Source: Paenibacillus sp. Marseille-Q4541
GTDB lineage: Bacteria; Bacillota; Bacilli; Paenibacillales; Paenibacillaceae
Length of the DNA stretch: 64,000 nucleotides
NCBI RefSeq assembly: GCF_018310695.1
Contig: NZ_JAGXCY010000002.1
Span: forward strand, 310,001 to 374,000
Direction of reading: 5' to 3'
The notes beneath the pieces are model-generated. The model saw only the letters and a list, made by a program, of their open reading frames with translations. It did no database searches and was not told where the DNA came from. Positions 43,646 to 53,129 of the stretch are shown here, piece after piece. The position numbers and the translations under genes were made by a program. The stretch's first letter is position 1. The number at the start of each line of letters is the position of its first letter.

Positions 43646-43672
43646 AAAAGTGGCCGGAGTTCGGCCACTTTC
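43646..43672. terminator. Hairpin between rny and ymdB
   Basis: AAAGTGGCCG pairs with CGGCCACTTT around a 5-nt loop; on the minus strand TTTTCTC follows. Likely partial termination after rny. Confidence 0.8.
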
Positions 43673-43685
43673 CTTCGTTTCATTC

Positions 43686-45236
43686 TTATTTAGCGTATTC
43701 TACTGCACGTGTTTCTCTGAGGACGGTTACTTTAATATGTCCTGGATAATCGAGTTCGTTCTCAATCATTTTAGAAATATCGCGAGCCAAGCGGAATGCT
43801 TCAGCATCATCGATCTTATCTGGTTGTACCATAACGCGAATTTCACGACCAGCTTGAATTGCGTATGATTTTTCAACCCCATCAAATGATTCAGAGATCG
43901 CTTCAAGTTTCTCCAGACGTTTAATGTAAGTCTCCAGCGTTTCACGACGTGCACCTGGTCTTGCAGCGGACAAAGCATCTGCTGCTCCAACCAACATCGC
44001 AATAACGGAAGTCGCTTCTGCATCACCGTGATGAGATGCAATACTATTAATAACAACCGGATGTTCTTTATATTTTTTCGCTAATTCCACGCCGATTTCA
44101 ACGTGTGAACCTTCCACTTCGTGATCCAGTGCTTTACCAATGTCATGCAATAGACCAGCACGTTTGGCAAGTACGATGTCTTCGCCAAGTTCTCCAGCCA
44201 TAAGCCCTGTTAGGTAAGCAACTTCCATCGAATGCTTCAGCACGTTTTGTCCATAGCTTGTACGGAATTTGAGTCGTCCAAGAATTTTGATCAAATCTGG
44301 ATGCAGTCCATGAACACCCACCTCAAAGGTAGCTTGTTCACCATATTCACGAATACGCTCATCCACTTCTTTACGTGATTTTTCAACCATCTCTTCGATT
44401 CGTGCTGGATGAATTCGACCATCAGCCACCAATTTTTCCAAGGCGGTTCTTGCAATCTCGCGGCGAATTGGATCAAAGCCGGAGAGAATAACTGCTTCCG
44501 GAGTATCATCAATAATGAGATCAATCCCTGTAAGGGTTTCAAGTGCACGGATGTTACGGCCTTCACGACCGATAATACGGCCTTTCATCTCTTCGTTAGG
44601 CAATGTCACAACCGATACTGTAGTCTCGGCAACATGATCAGCTGCACAACGCTGGATAGCCAATGTAATAATCTCGCGGGATTTCTTGTCCGCCTCTTCC
44701 TTCGCTTGCTGTTCAATATCCTTAATCATTTGAGCTGTCTCTAGACGTACTTCTTGCTCTACATTTGACAGAATGATACTCCGAGCATCTTCCATCGTCA
44801 GATTGGAAATTCTTTCAAGCTCCGTCACCTGACTCTTATAGATCGTTTCAATTTGTTGCTGCGTCTCGTCAATTCGTTTCTCTTTGTTAGCCACTTGTTC
44901 TTCTTTGCGTTCCAAGGAATCCATTTTTTTATCCAGCGATTCTTCCTTTTGCAACAATCGTCTTTCTTGTCGTTGGATTTCATTTCGACGTTCACGAATG
45001 TCTTTTTCAGCTTCGGTACGTACACGATGGACTTCGTCTTTCGCTTCAAGTACCGTTTCTTTTTTCAGTGCTTCTGCATCCTTCTTCGCATTTTCTACGA
45101 TTTGGACTGCAGCTTCTTCTGCACTGGAAATTTTAGCTTCAGCTAAAGATTTGCGAATAAAATATCCGGCAAGGAACCCAATAATCCCAAAAATCAAAGC
45201 GGCAACAACGAGCATTAACCAGGCGATAGGACTCAT
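43686..45236 (-). CDS. rny: Ribonuclease Y
   Basis: Membrane-bound endoribonuclease that starts mRNA decay in Firmicutes. 516 residues: N-terminal helix ([24 protein letters not shown], about 4-27), a long coiled coil to about 190, a KH domain ([25 protein letters not shown], near 215-240) and an HD domain with [17 protein letters not shown] near 360. The ATG at 45236 follows GGAGG by 8 nt. Transcribed with ymdB and possibly spoVS. A long structured leader precedes it. Confidence 0.96.
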   Translation of the reverse strand: MSPIAWLMLVVAALIFGIIGFLAGYFIRKSLAEAKISSAEEAAVQIVENAKKDAEALKKETVLEAKDEVHRVRTEAEKDIRERRNEIQRQERRLLQKEESLDKKMDSLERKEEQVANKEKRIDETQQQIETIYKSQVTELERISNLTMEDARSIILSNVEQEVRLETAQMIKDIEQQAKEEADKKSREIITLAIQRCAADHVAETTVSVVTLPNEEMKGRIIGREGRNIRALETLTGIDLIIDDTPEAVILSGFDPIRREIARTALEKLVADGRIHPARIEEMVEKSRKEVDERIREYGEQATFEVGVHGLHPDLIKILGRLKFRTSYGQNVLKHSMEVAYLTGLMAGELGEDIVLAKRAGLLHDIGKALDHEVEGSHVEIGVELAKKYKEHPVVINSIASHHGDAEATSVIAMLVGAADALSAARPGARRETLETYIKRLEKLEAISESFDGVEKSYAIQAGREIRVMVQPDKIDDAEAFRLARDISKMIENELDYPGHIKVTVLRETRAVEYAK

Positions 45237-45490
45237 TCTGTTCACCTCCTCGTTGATTCCTCCAAGGGATTTATCCTTGGGATATTCACATTTGTTTGCA
45301 TTTAAGTCTTACACATTTACAAAAAAATCCATACAGTGAAATTCACTGTTTCTTTTTCTGGTACACGCTAGAGGCATGTACACTTCACCGCCGTAAGGTA
45401 TGGCGGTCTTACATCATTACCATTTTACAAGACTGTGCACGAAAGGTACTTTTTTGGAAGGAAAAAATACCTTTTTTGTTGCAACGGCTC
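45237..45490 (-). other. Structured 5' leader of rny
   Basis: About 250 nt between the promoter and the rny start, with no gene. On the minus strand it holds four hairpins: AAAGGTATTTTTT with its partner (45474-45442), ACCGCC/GGCGGT (45409-45388), ACAGTGA/TTCACTGT (near 45350-45334), and CCAAGG/CCTTGG (near 45285-45262) just before the ribosome site. None has a T run in the minus direction. Long UTR structure suggests post-transcriptional control, for example by RNase Y itself; this is an inference. Confidence 0.5.
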
Positions 45491-45496
45491 ATGTAC

Positions 45497-45526
45497 ATTT
45501 TAGTATTCGTGTTAAGATATTGTCAA
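45497..45526 (-). promoter_or_regulatory. Candidate sigma-A promoter of rny
   Basis: TTGACA (45526-45521), 18-nt spacer, TAAAAT (45502-45497), minus strand. It lies just after the recX stop. Confidence 0.55.
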
Positions 45527-45563
45527 GAGAATGAACATTTTCGGGACTAGGGGCACATCTTTA

Positions 45564-46292
45564 TCACATGAAATCGTCTTCTGACTCCTGTTCTTCCTCG
45601 GAACTTTCCAAAACAAGCTCTGCCATAACTTTTCTGGTCACTTCTCCTGAGTACCCTCTTCTCATAAGGTAAGGATAAGTTTTACGTTTCTTTTCAGAGG
45701 TGTCTCCTTTAACCTGATTCCATTTTTTGCGTCCAATAACAAGCGCGCTTTCCCATTCTTCTTCTTGGCTTACTGCTCCAAGAGCCTCGTTAATATCTTC
45801 TTTGGCAATTCCTTTTTGACGAAGTTCCTGCCCTACCCACAGTTTTCCCTTACGATGATTTGAAATACGTTGTCTGGTCCATTCTTTGGCATACAGAGAA
45901 TCGTCAATAAACCGCTCTTTCTCCAGTCTAGTTAATACTTCTTCAATGATCGGTATTGTAAACTCTTTTTCTTTCAATTTTTTGGCCATTTCAAGCCGTG
46001 TTCTTGCTTTTCTTTCAAGAAAACGCAAGCCTTGTACGTAAGCACGCTGCCGTTCATCAGCAATTACGATTTCTTCAAGCTCATTTTTATGAAAAGAGTT
46101 ACCTTTGATCATTCGATATTTGATCATCACATCTTCAAGAACAGACAATTGATATTCTCCAAAATAAATTAAATATCTTGTATCTCGCCCTCTCATTTTC
46201 TCTACCCGAGTAATTTCAAGCATTTGATCAGGAAAATGGCTGACGCCTACTTGTACTTCCTGATTGGCATCTATTTCTTCATAATCCTCCAC
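45564..46292 (-). CDS. recX: Regulatory protein RecX
   Basis: Modulates RecA filaments. The 242 residues are longer than the E. coli form but usual for Firmicutes, with three-helix repeats: GLRFLERKARTRLEMAKKLKEKEFTIPIIEEVLTRLEKERFIDDSLYAKEWTRQRI and a second KTYPYLMRRGYSGEVTRKVM. The GTG at 46292 follows AGGAGG by 9 nt. The open frame upstream runs through a terminator and is not used. Downstream of recA, the usual order. Confidence 0.9.
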   Translation of the reverse strand: MEDYEEIDANQEVQVGVSHFPDQMLEITRVEKMRGRDTRYLIYFGEYQLSVLEDVMIKYRMIKGNSFHKNELEEIVIADERQRAYVQGLRFLERKARTRLEMAKKLKEKEFTIPIIEEVLTRLEKERFIDDSLYAKEWTRQRISNHRKGKLWVGQELRQKGIAKEDINEALGAVSQEEEWESALVIGRKKWNQVKGDTSEKKRKTYPYLMRRGYSGEVTRKVMAELVLESSEEEQESEDDFM

Positions 46293-46361
46293 TTCAGCGC
46301 GCCTCCTCGTACTTCGTCTATCATCACTATTTGCTAAAGCAATACATTTATAAAACAAAAA

Positions 46362-46388
46362 AACCGCAGGCAAAATAAGCCGCGGTTT
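46362..46388 (-). terminator. Terminator between recA and recX
   Basis: AAACCGC pairs with GCGGTTT with an inner GGC/GCC pair, followed on the minus strand by seven T. RecX would then be made by readthrough from recA or from an unseen promoter. Confidence 0.78.
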
Positions 46389-46461
46389 CATATGCTTACG
46401 CTATAAAGCGTTCCTGACAGTTCATACAATTATGTTGATTACGCTCCATTTGTATTAAGAC

Positions 46462-46519
46462 GATGTTACTGTAACATCACTTCTGCCAGGAATGACAAGT
46501 CCCTTAAAAAGGGACTTGT
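46462..46519. repeat. Two tight inverted repeats in the recA-recX gap
   Basis: GATGTTAC t GTAACATC (46462-46478) and ACAAGTCCCTT...AAGGGACTTGT (46495-46519), both perfect. Neither has a T run on the minus strand. They may protect the recA transcript end or act as binding sites. Confidence 0.6.
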
Positions 46520-46586
46520 TCTCGCATTCGGCAAATACAATTATATTATAACAGCTCTATATTACTCTAAGGGATGTTGATAAGTC

Positions 46587-47648
46587 TTATTCGACTTCGA
46601 ACAATTCCTGTTCCTCTTGTTCTTCTTTTGCTTTGTCAGCTTCTGAAGGAGCATCAACTACCGTAGTCAAGTTACTGGCTTCACGAATTTTTTGTTCAAT
46701 CGTTTGGGAAATCGCAGTATTTTCTTTCAAGAATTGTTTTGCATTCTCACGACCTTGACCTAAACGCTCACCGCTGTAAGAATACCAAGCACCACTCTTG
46801 TCAACGATACCGTGTTCTGTACCGATATCTACAAGGCTTCCTTCTTTGGAAATCCCTTCACCGTACATAATATCGACTTCCGCTTGTTTAAACGGAGGAG
46901 CAACCTTGTTTTTTACAACTTTAATTCGTGTACGGTTACCGACAATATCGTTACCCATTTTAATACTTTCAATCCGCCGAACATCAAGGCGAACCGTGGA
47001 GTAGAACTTAAGTGCGCGTCCTCCCGGTGTTGTCTCCGGATTACCAAACATAACACCAACTTTTTCACGAAGCTGATTGATGAAGATAGCGATCGTCTTC
47101 GATTTACTGATCGCTCCAGACAGCTTACGAAGAGCTTGGGACATCAGACGAGCTTGGAGACCTACGTGGGAATCCCCCATATCTCCTTCAATCTCTGCCT
47201 TCGGCACAAGTGCAGCAACAGAGTCAATGATAACAATATCAACTGCGCCACTTCTTACGAGCGCTTCGGCAATCTCGAGAGCTTGTTCCCCTGTGTCTGG
47301 TTGGGAAAGAAGCAATTCATCAATATTTACACCTAGTTTTCTTGCATATTGAGGGTCAAGAGCATGCTCTGCATCAATAAATGCAGCTTGTCCTCCGGCT
47401 TTTTGTACTTCAGCAATAGCATGAAGAGCAACTGTTGTTTTACCTGATGATTCAGGACCATATATTTCAATAATCCGGCCTCTTGGGAATCCGCCGGTTC
47501 CTAGTGCGATATCCAGAGCAATTGATCCACTGGGTACAATTTCGACTTGCATGTGAGTTGATTCACCCAGTTTCATAATTGAACCTTTACCAAATTGCTT
47601 TTCTATTTGACGTAGCGCCATATCTAACGCTGCACGACGATCTGACAA
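46587..47648 (-). CDS. recA: Recombinase RecA
   Basis: Strand-exchange protein and SOS activator. 353 residues: Walker [10 protein letters not shown] near 63-71, [13 protein letters not shown], loop L1 around [12 protein letters not shown], and L2 near [22 protein letters not shown]. The acidic C-tail ([12 protein letters not shown]) is normal. The TTG at 47648 gives [12 protein letters not shown], the Bacillus RecA N-terminus, and stands 9 nt after AAGGA; a GTG 9 nt earlier sits too close to the ribosome site. A LexA-type box lies upstream. Confidence 0.97.
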   Translation of the reverse strand: MSDRRAALDMALRQIEKQFGKGSIMKLGESTHMQVEIVPSGSIALDIALGTGGFPRGRIIEIYGPESSGKTTVALHAIAEVQKAGGQAAFIDAEHALDPQYARKLGVNIDELLLSQPDTGEQALEIAEALVRSGAVDIVIIDSVAALVPKAEIEGDMGDSHVGLQARLMSQALRKLSGAISKSKTIAIFINQLREKVGVMFGNPETTPGGRALKFYSTVRLDVRRIESIKMGNDIVGNRTRIKVVKNKVAPPFKQAEVDIMYGEGISKEGSLVDIGTEHGIVDKSGAWYSYSGERLGQGRENAKQFLKENTAISQTIEQKIREASNLTTVVDAPSEADKAKEEQEEQELFEVE

Positions 47649-47679
47649 TAAACTCACATCCTTCTATGTTTATAACTCT

Positions 47680-47732
47680 ATGATACTCTCTTTGGACTCG
47701 TTTGCCAAGCATTTTTTGAGAACATACATTCG
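47680..47732 (-). promoter_or_regulatory. recA promoter and LexA (DinR) box candidate
   Basis: TTGGCA (47708-47703), 17-nt spacer, TATCAT (47685-47680), minus strand. Upstream, CGAATGTATGTTCT (47732-47719) fits the Bacillus SOS consensus CGAACRNRYGTTYG at 12 of 14 positions and shares the CGAAT half-site of the B. subtilis recA box. Confidence 0.65.
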
Positions 47733-47774
47733 TTTTTTTCGAGAGACCAGGGGCCCACCAGTCCTCAGAGCATA

Positions 47775-47819
47775 AAAAAGGAAGAACCTGAGCAAATCAC
47801 GTTTGCACCCGGTTCTTCC
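47775..47819 (-). terminator. Terminator of cinA
   Basis: GGAAGAACC pairs with GGTTCTTCC, with an inner GCAAA/TTTGC stem; on the minus strand it is followed by TTTTTTATG. recA then has its own promoter. Confidence 0.87.
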
Positions 47820-47897
47820 GATTACTTGTAGTATACTGGTTCAGAGTAAAAGCGTCAAACATTTTGATAGGCTTGTCGTATGAACCCTTTCCTGCAA

Positions 47898-49163
47898 CTA
47901 AGTAAGCTTTTCATTCTCCACAAGTCTGCGCCACAGGCGATAAAGAATCGTTTTGGCTGAACGAATTCGAATGGTTTCGCGATTACCACTCAGTTTAAGC
48001 TCATGTACTTCCGTTTCCTTGTCTCGTTCAGCAATACCGATATAAACAAGGCCTACTTCTTTTCGCTCGGAATATCCTGGACCTGCAACACCTGTAACAG
48101 ACAAGCCGTAATCTGAATCTGTAATCATTCGAGCCTGTTCTGCGAGTACTTTCGCCACTTCGGCGCTCACAGCTCCGGGTGCATCCTCGCCTTCCAGATA
48201 ATGATGCGGAACATTCAGAAGCTTTTCTTTCATTTCATTAGAGTAGCATACAAACCCACCACGCAGCATAGTGCCGCTTCCCGGAATAGAAGTAAGCAGG
48301 GTCATTAATAGTCCGCCTGTACAGCTTTCTGCAGCAGCCATCGTCTGTTCACGATCAGCCATCATTTCTACAATAACGTGCTCAATCGGAATATCGTGGC
48401 TTGCATACATATGTTCAGGAAGACGCTGCTGAATAACAAGCTCAAGCTCATTAAGCTTAATCATCGCTTCACTTTCACTGGATGCTTTCGTAGATATCCG
48501 AACGGTGACCTCCCCTTCGCTCGCATAAGGTGCAATGGTTGGGTCCGTTTGACTCGTGATTAAGTCTTTCAGTTTGTCCTCTAGCATCGATTCACCGATT
48601 CCAGCAAATTTAAGCATTTTTGAATAGATCGGCATCTCACCGGCCAATACATGTTGATAAAGCCATGGCAGGGCATGATTTGTGAACATAGGTTTCAGCT
48701 CTTTTGGAGGACCAGGAAGTATAATATAATGCGTTCCTTCATGGCTAATAGCATTCCCGAGTGCAAGTCCTGTTTCATTCAGCAGTGGACTTGCTCCTTT
48801 GATAATAGTGGCCTGACGTTTATTATTCTCGGTCATCACCGTACCACGGCTAGTGAACATCTTCTCGATACTATCCAGTGAACGCTGATCCATAAGAAGA
48901 CTTAAGCCAAGAAGATCAGCCAGTACATCCTTCGTAATATCATCCTGAGTAGGGCCAATTCCACCTGAGAAAATAATAATATCTGCACGACTACGTGCCG
49001 TTTCAATTGCTTGTTTCATTCGTATCGCATTGTCACCGACAACTGTCTGAAAGTATACATCAACACCTATTCCAGCAAGTTCTCTTGAAAGGAATTGAGC
49101 ATTGGTGTTCACAATTTGACCCAGTAAAAGTTCAGTACCGACTGCAATAATTTCTGCTTTCAT
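47898..49163 (-). CDS. cinA: Competence/damage-inducible protein CinA
   Basis: 421 residues. N-terminal MoCF-like domain (MKAEIIAVGTELLLGQIVNTNAQFLSRELA, IIFSGGIGPTQDDITKDVLADLLG) and C-terminal CinA domain (AAAESCTGGLLMTLLTSIPGSGTMLRGGFVCYSNEMK, SVTGVAGPG), typical of nicotinamide-nucleotide amidase. GGAGG precedes the ATG. It stands between pgsA and recA, as in most Firmicutes. The activity links to NMN recycling; a role in competence is family knowledge. Confidence 0.95.
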   Translation of the reverse strand: MKAEIIAVGTELLLGQIVNTNAQFLSRELAGIGVDVYFQTVVGDNAIRMKQAIETARSRADIIIFSGGIGPTQDDITKDVLADLLGLSLLMDQRSLDSIEKMFTSRGTVMTENNKRQATIIKGASPLLNETGLALGNAISHEGTHYIILPGPPKELKPMFTNHALPWLYQHVLAGEMPIYSKMLKFAGIGESMLEDKLKDLITSQTDPTIAPYASEGEVTVRISTKASSESEAMIKLNELELVIQQRLPEHMYASHDIPIEHVIVEMMADREQTMAAAESCTGGLLMTLLTSIPGSGTMLRGGFVCYSNEMKEKLLNVPHHYLEGEDAPGAVSAEVAKVLAEQARMITDSDYGLSVTGVAGPGYSERKEVGLVYIGIAERDKETEVHELKLSGNRETIRIRSAKTILYRLWRRLVENEKLT

Positions 49164-49223
49164 TTATATTCCTCCAGTTTGAAATCAGTCTGCCGAAAAT
49201 AGATAAGATCTTATCTTTCAAAA

Positions 49224-49251
49224 GAGCAATAGGGATCCCTATTGCTCTTCT
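49224..49251. terminator. Hairpin between pgsA and cinA
   Basis: Perfect palindrome AAGAGCAATAGGGA / TCCCTATTGCTCTT, followed on the minus strand by TTTGAAAG. Probably a weak terminator. A second palindrome GATAAGATCTTATC is at 49204-49217. Confidence 0.6.
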
Positions 49252-49298
49252 TGGTAAAGATATTTAACTATTGTAAACGTAAAATCCTGCTTTTACGC

Positions 49299-49880
49299 CT
49301 AGTTTTGATGAAGGAGATGCTTGTTTTTGACAAAGTAGTCAATCCCGGAATATAACGTCACGAGAGTTGCCAGCCAAATAAATATAACATCCATTGGCAC
49401 AGAAACAAACGCAAACGGGAAATTGTTCAATAATAATAAGGAAATAGCAATAATTTGAGTTACGGTTTTCACCTTGCCCCAAGAGCTTGCAGCAACAACA
49501 GAACCATCTAACAAAGCTACCTGACGTAAACCTGTTACAGCGAATTCACGGCTAATAATAACAACCGCCATCCATGAAGGCACACTGCCCATTTCAACCA
49601 GAGAAACGAGTACAGCTGTAATCAAAAGTTTATCTGCCAAAGGATCCAGCAATTTCCCAAGGTTTGTTACCAAATTGTGTTTCCGCGCAATGTAACCGTC
49701 AATCCCATCTGTACTCGCAGCTACGATAAAAATAATTGCTGCGATAAGCTGGTTGTAAGGAAGTGAATAGTCACCAAACTGGATAGGTGAAGGATAAAAA
49801 TCAAAGTCAACCAGTAAGAAGATCATCATGACAGGAATCATGAAAATTCTGGCTAGAGTAATTCGGTTGGGTAAATTCAA
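49299..49880 (-). CDS. pgsA: CDP-diacylglycerol--glycerol-3-phosphate 3-phosphatidyltransferase
   Basis: Makes phosphatidylglycerol phosphate in the membrane. The 193 residues include the CDP-alcohol phosphotransferase motif DG-X2-AR-X8-G-X3-D-X3-D, seen as DGIDGYIARKHNLVTNLGKLLDPLADKLL near 60-88, and about four to five helices. The start is TTG, 9 nt after GGGGAGGG, giving MNLPNRITLARI, the usual N-terminus. Confidence 0.96.
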   Translation of the reverse strand: MNLPNRITLARIFMIPVMMIFLLVDFDFYPSPIQFGDYSLPYNQLIAAIIFIVAASTDGIDGYIARKHNLVTNLGKLLDPLADKLLITAVLVSLVEMGSVPSWMAVVIISREFAVTGLRQVALLDGSVVAASSWGKVKTVTQIIAISLLLLNNFPFAFVSVPMDVIFIWLATLVTLYSGIDYFVKNKHLLHQN

Positions 49881-50074
49881 AAAAGACGCCCTCCCCTTTT
49901 GATCGTACTTGGAGATACGCTAGTAATAGCGAACTCCGCCTATGTCTTTTTATTATTCATGAGATATGTAATGTAAGGATAAACCAAACATCTATAATAT
50001 GAAAATTTCCGCTCTTGTAGATTGTACCCCCATATAATTGTCAAAAAAGACATATTGATAAAACGGCAGGGCAT

Positions 50075-50096
50075 GAAATCACATCGATATGATTTC
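50075..50096. repeat. Short inverted repeat downstream of yajQ
   Basis: GAAATCA, 8 nt, TGATTTC. Lies 29 nt past the yajQ stop with no clear T run. Nothing else stands out between 49881 and 50124. Confidence 0.35.
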
Positions 50097-50124
50097 GTTA
50101 CTCATAAAAAGCATCTTAAGAACT

Positions 50125-50613
50125 CTATTTCATATTCGTAAACTGAAGATCAAGAGGCAAATCGCTAGAACGAAGCAATTGTATAATCGATTGCAAATCG
50201 TCACGGCTTTTACCGGTAACTCGAATTTGATCCCCTTGAATTTGGCTTTTCACTTTCAGTTTGGAATCACGAATCAAGATATTGATTTTTTTTGCATTAT
50301 CTTGATCAATTCCTTGCTTGAAACCAAGGCGCTGACGCACTGTCCCCATAGAAGCAGGTTCAACTTTGCCATAATCCAAATTTTTTAACGGGAGTCCTCT
50401 TTTTACCATTTTGGACTGCAGAACATCAATAACTGCATTCAATTTGTATTCGTCGTCCGAAACAATAACAAGCGCATCTTTCTCTATTTTAAGACTGCTC
50501 TTGCTTCCTTTAAAATCATAGCGGCTAGCAATTTCTTTCTCCGCCTGAGATACGGCATTGGTTAGTTCCGCCATATCTAGTTTGGATACAATATCAAATG
50601 AACTTTCACTCAC
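50125..50613 (-). CDS. YajQ family nucleotide-binding protein
   Basis: 162 residues of the YajQ family ([36 protein letters not shown] near 2-37; later [18 protein letters not shown]). Members bind cyclic di-GMP in some Gram-negative bacteria; the role in Firmicutes is not settled. The GTG at 50613 follows AAGGA by 10 nt and gives the family N-terminus; an ATG 27 nt upstream is the alternative. A strong terminator separates it from rodZ. Confidence 0.87.
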   Translation of the reverse strand: MSESSFDIVSKLDMAELTNAVSQAEKEIASRYDFKGSKSSLKIEKDALVIVSDDEYKLNAVIDVLQSKMVKRGLPLKNLDYGKVEPASMGTVRQRLGFKQGIDQDNAKKINILIRDSKLKVKSQIQGDQIRVTGKSRDDLQSIIQLLRSSDLPLDLQFTNMK

Positions 50614-50723
50614 AACATCCACTTCCTTCTCTATAGTCATATTGCCCTGTGTAACATTATATTAAAACAAGATAAATAAATCGAATCTCTTCCAAACTAT
50701 TGTCAGGTAACCTCACTCGAAAA

Positions 50724-50757
50724 AACATGTACAGCGACAAATTCGCTGTACATGTTA
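50724..50757 (-). terminator. Terminator of the rodZ-like gene
   Basis: AACATGTACAGCGA pairs perfectly with TCGCTGTACATGTT around a 5-nt loop, followed by six T on the minus strand. Confidence 0.9.
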
Positions 50758-50769
50758 GGGTAGGCAACC

Positions 50770-51738
50770 TTACTCGCCACTATCGGTAGATTCTTCATCG
50801 GTAGAAGCATTATTCTGATCAGAATTTGTGTCTTCTACTCGTTGCAGTCGAATCCGGTTCGTTGTTTTGCCATCAGTAACGACTTCACCGTCTACGGTAA
50901 TTACCGTAGCTGGGGCATAACCTGATTTGATGTACATTCCTTCAGAATCAAGATCGAAGCTATAAGTTTGTCCTTCTGCAGTGTTATCTCTGAATAATTT
51001 TTCCCCACTGGAATTCTCGCCTTTATATACTTCCATCCAACTCAACCCTGATGCTTTAATCTCAACTTTAACCGGCTCATCGGAACTGCCACCCGTAACA
51101 TCAAAGATGGTAATATTGCCTGACTTACCACTTTCCGCAACCGTAATCGGCTGTTCGGTAGGTTCTTCTTCAGTAGGTGGTTCTTCATCGGTTGGAGTTT
51201 CCTCAGATCCATTCGGATCTTCCTGATTATCTCCGCCCCCTACTTCAGATCCAGGCTCATCCGTACCTTCAGGTGGGGTTGGATTTTCTGTCACAGGCGG
51301 ATCTACCTGTTCCGTACCTGGTTCATTAGGCACCTCGGCTTGGTTGCCGATGTTACCTTTAATCGCATAAACATAAATAAGAATTAATATGAGAGCCAAA
51401 AAGGTCCAAGGTAATACCATAGACAACCACTTATTGTTACGCTCGGAAGCAGGTCGGCTGGAACGCTTCTGAATAACGGGTTCCATCGTTGCTTCTTGCT
51501 CCGGTGCCGGAACATCTTTTTTATGTCCTTCCAGCAGCTCATCCGGATTCAAACCCACTGTCTCCGCATATGTTTTAATGAAAGCCCGCACATAAAAACT
51601 GCCAGGTAGAACTTTATAATCTCCCGATTCAATCGCTTCAAGATACCTTTTTCTAATCTTTGTCATTTCTTGAACGTCATCAAGACTTAGTCCTTTTTGC
51701 AGCCGGGCCTCTTTCAACTGCTGACCCAGTTCAGACAT
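50770..51738 (-). CDS. rodZ: RodZ-like protein with HTH, membrane helix and DUF4115 domain
   Basis: Links the MreB cytoskeleton to the wall synthesis machinery. 322 residues: N-terminal HTH_25 (LGQQLKEARLQKGLSLDDVQEMTKIRKRYLEAIESG near 3-38), one membrane helix (WLSMVLPWTFLALILILIYVYAI near 108-130), an acidic Pro/Glu/Thr linker of about 70 residues, and an extracellular DUF4115 part. The ATG at 51738 follows GAGGAGG by 7 nt. B. subtilis YmfM is the equivalent in the same neighbourhood. Confidence 0.9.
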   Translation of the reverse strand: MSELGQQLKEARLQKGLSLDDVQEMTKIRKRYLEAIESGDYKVLPGSFYVRAFIKTYAETVGLNPDELLEGHKKDVPAPEQEATMEPVIQKRSSRPASERNNKWLSMVLPWTFLALILILIYVYAIKGNIGNQAEVPNEPGTEQVDPPVTENPTPPEGTDEPGSEVGGGDNQEDPNGSEETPTDEEPPTEEEPTEQPITVAESGKSGNITIFDVTGGSSDEPVKVEIKASGLSWMEVYKGENSSGEKLFRDNTAEGQTYSFDLDSEGMYIKSGYAPATVITVDGEVVTDGKTTNRIRLQRVEDTNSDQNNASTDEESTDSGE

Positions 51739-51817
51739 GCCAATTCCTCCTCTTTCTTTGTCTTCTCCAAGATGTTTCATTTATAAAAACACATTCCTTT
51801 AAATTATCGCTGTACCT

Positions 51818-52585
51818 TTACAGATCATCGGTATAATTCGCAGTAAACGTATCATATATAATTTCTTCCTCTGGGTTGCTGCGAAGTTCAATGATAATAT
51901 CGAAATCGTTAAAATCATACTCCGATTCTTGTACGAAAATATCAGGATGCTCAATCACCTTCGTACTCGGCATACTCATGATGTCCTGCAGCAAATTATA
52001 GTGTTTCTCATTAGAACGAATTGTACTCACAATCCCATCAACAATAAAAACATTGTTTGGGTTCATTTCGTCCTCGGACAGCTGACTGCGTATAGTTTGG
52101 CGCAATAGTGTAGAAGATACAAACGTCCATCTTTTCATCGCACATACACTACCTGCAATAATGGATTCTGTTTTTCCTACACGCGGCATTCCTCGCAGAC
52201 CGATAACCTGATTACCTTCCCTCTTAAATACTTCACCCAAAAAATCAACAAGTAACCCAAGTTCATCTCTGGTAAAGCGAAAAGTTTTACGATCATCTGA
52301 ATCACGATCAATATAACGGCCATGTCTAACCGCAAGTATATCAACAAGGCGTGGGGCACGGAGCGCCGTTACCGTGATGTTGTTCACTTTTTTCAACATT
52401 TGACCAAGGAGTTGGATTTTCTCATCGTCATCCGATTCAAGAAGCATCCCTCTTGTTTTTCCTTCTACACCATTAATGGTCAGGATGTTTACCTCAAGCA
52501 TTCCGAGCATTGAAGCAATATCACCAAGGAGTCCAGGTCTGTTCTTATGTATTTTGTACTCCATATACCACTGTTTGTACTCCAT
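51818..52585 (-). CDS. DUF3388 family protein (YmfK-like)
   Basis: 255 residues. An ACT-like N-terminal part (YKIHKNRPGLLGDIASMLGMLEVNILTINGVEGKTRGML near 10-48) is joined to a domain with a P-loop-like GMPRVGKTESIIAGS near 133-147 and a Walker B-like NVFIVDGIV. The function is unknown to me. Conserved in Bacillales beside ymfJ and rodZ, as here. Whether it binds nucleotide is not proven by the loop alone. Confidence 0.87.
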   Translation of the reverse strand: MEYKQWYMEYKIHKNRPGLLGDIASMLGMLEVNILTINGVEGKTRGMLLESDDDEKIQLLGQMLKKVNNITVTALRAPRLVDILAVRHGRYIDRDSDDRKTFRFTRDELGLLVDFLGEVFKREGNQVIGLRGMPRVGKTESIIAGSVCAMKRWTFVSSTLLRQTIRSQLSEDEMNPNNVFIVDGIVSTIRSNEKHYNLLQDIMSMPSTKVIEHPDIFVQESEYDFNDFDIIIELRSNPEEEIIYDTFTANYTDDL

Positions 52586-52741
52586 ATTAACACCTCTGAA
52601 GCTTATTCCTCAATATTCGACATAATCAGTCATTCCCGCGAATAGAAAATGTTTGGATCTGAATCCATCAAACATGGGTCTTACTAATGATATATAAAAT
52701 AAAAATGAATTACAAGAACCAAGGATGTAACAATTACAGAA

Positions 52742-52763
52742 AAGCTCCCTTGCGGGAGCTTCT
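52742..52763 (-). terminator. Terminator of the DUF3243 gene
   Basis: GAAGCTCCC and GGGAGCTTTTC arms around TTGC; T run on the minus strand. It lies 12 nt past the stop. Confidence 0.82.
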
Positions 52764-52774
52764 CCATGCGTCAA

Positions 52775-53029
52775 CTATGCGTTATTCTTAGCCAATTTGA
52801 CCATGAGCTTAGCAATAGTGCGACGCTCATCCTCGTCACCCACATCCCATAGTTCTTTTAATGCTCGGTTGGACGGGTTTGCCGGATCGACTTTTTCATC
52901 GAGGAAATCACCGATTTCAAAAGCGAGTTTGTTAATGACATCTTCGCTAATACCGAGTTTTTCGGCTTGCGCTACACGATCACCCAGAAATTTTTTCCAT
53001 GAATCAAAATTACTGACTACTGTTGACAT
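52775..53029 (-). CDS. DUF3243 family protein (YmfJ-like)
   Basis: 84 residues, acidic and helical (SWKKFLGDRVAQAEKLGISEDVINKLAFEIGDFLDEKVDPANPSNRALKELWDVGDEDERR). Function unknown. Two ATG codons are adjacent; the second (53029) is 8 nt after AGGAGG and preferred. Located between ymfI and ymfK as in B. subtilis. Confidence 0.88.
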   Translation of the reverse strand: MSTVVSNFDSWKKFLGDRVAQAEKLGISEDVINKLAFEIGDFLDEKVDPANPSNRALKELWDVGDEDERRTIAKLMVKLAKNNA

Positions 53030-53129
53030 CATTAAATCCTCCTTAGCATTACTTATGAGATTTAAAGTGGGCAGTAGTTAATATGAGCAATGAACGTGCT
53101 CCTTATACAGGAATTATTTTTAGGTCTGA

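Noticed and set aside
44884-45339. Plus-strand frame rich in Ser and Phe opposite the RNase Y coiled coil.
   Set aside because: Complement of Glu/Lys-rich coiled-coil codons; typical shadow.
46396-46449. 17-codon ORF MERNQHNCMNCQERFIA with a CXXC between recA and recX (minus).
   Set aside because: No ribosome site and no promoter of its own; too short to trust. The CXXC may be chance.
46812-47336. 174-codon plus-strand frame opposite recA.
   Set aside because: Antisense shadow of recA; composition follows the complementary strand.
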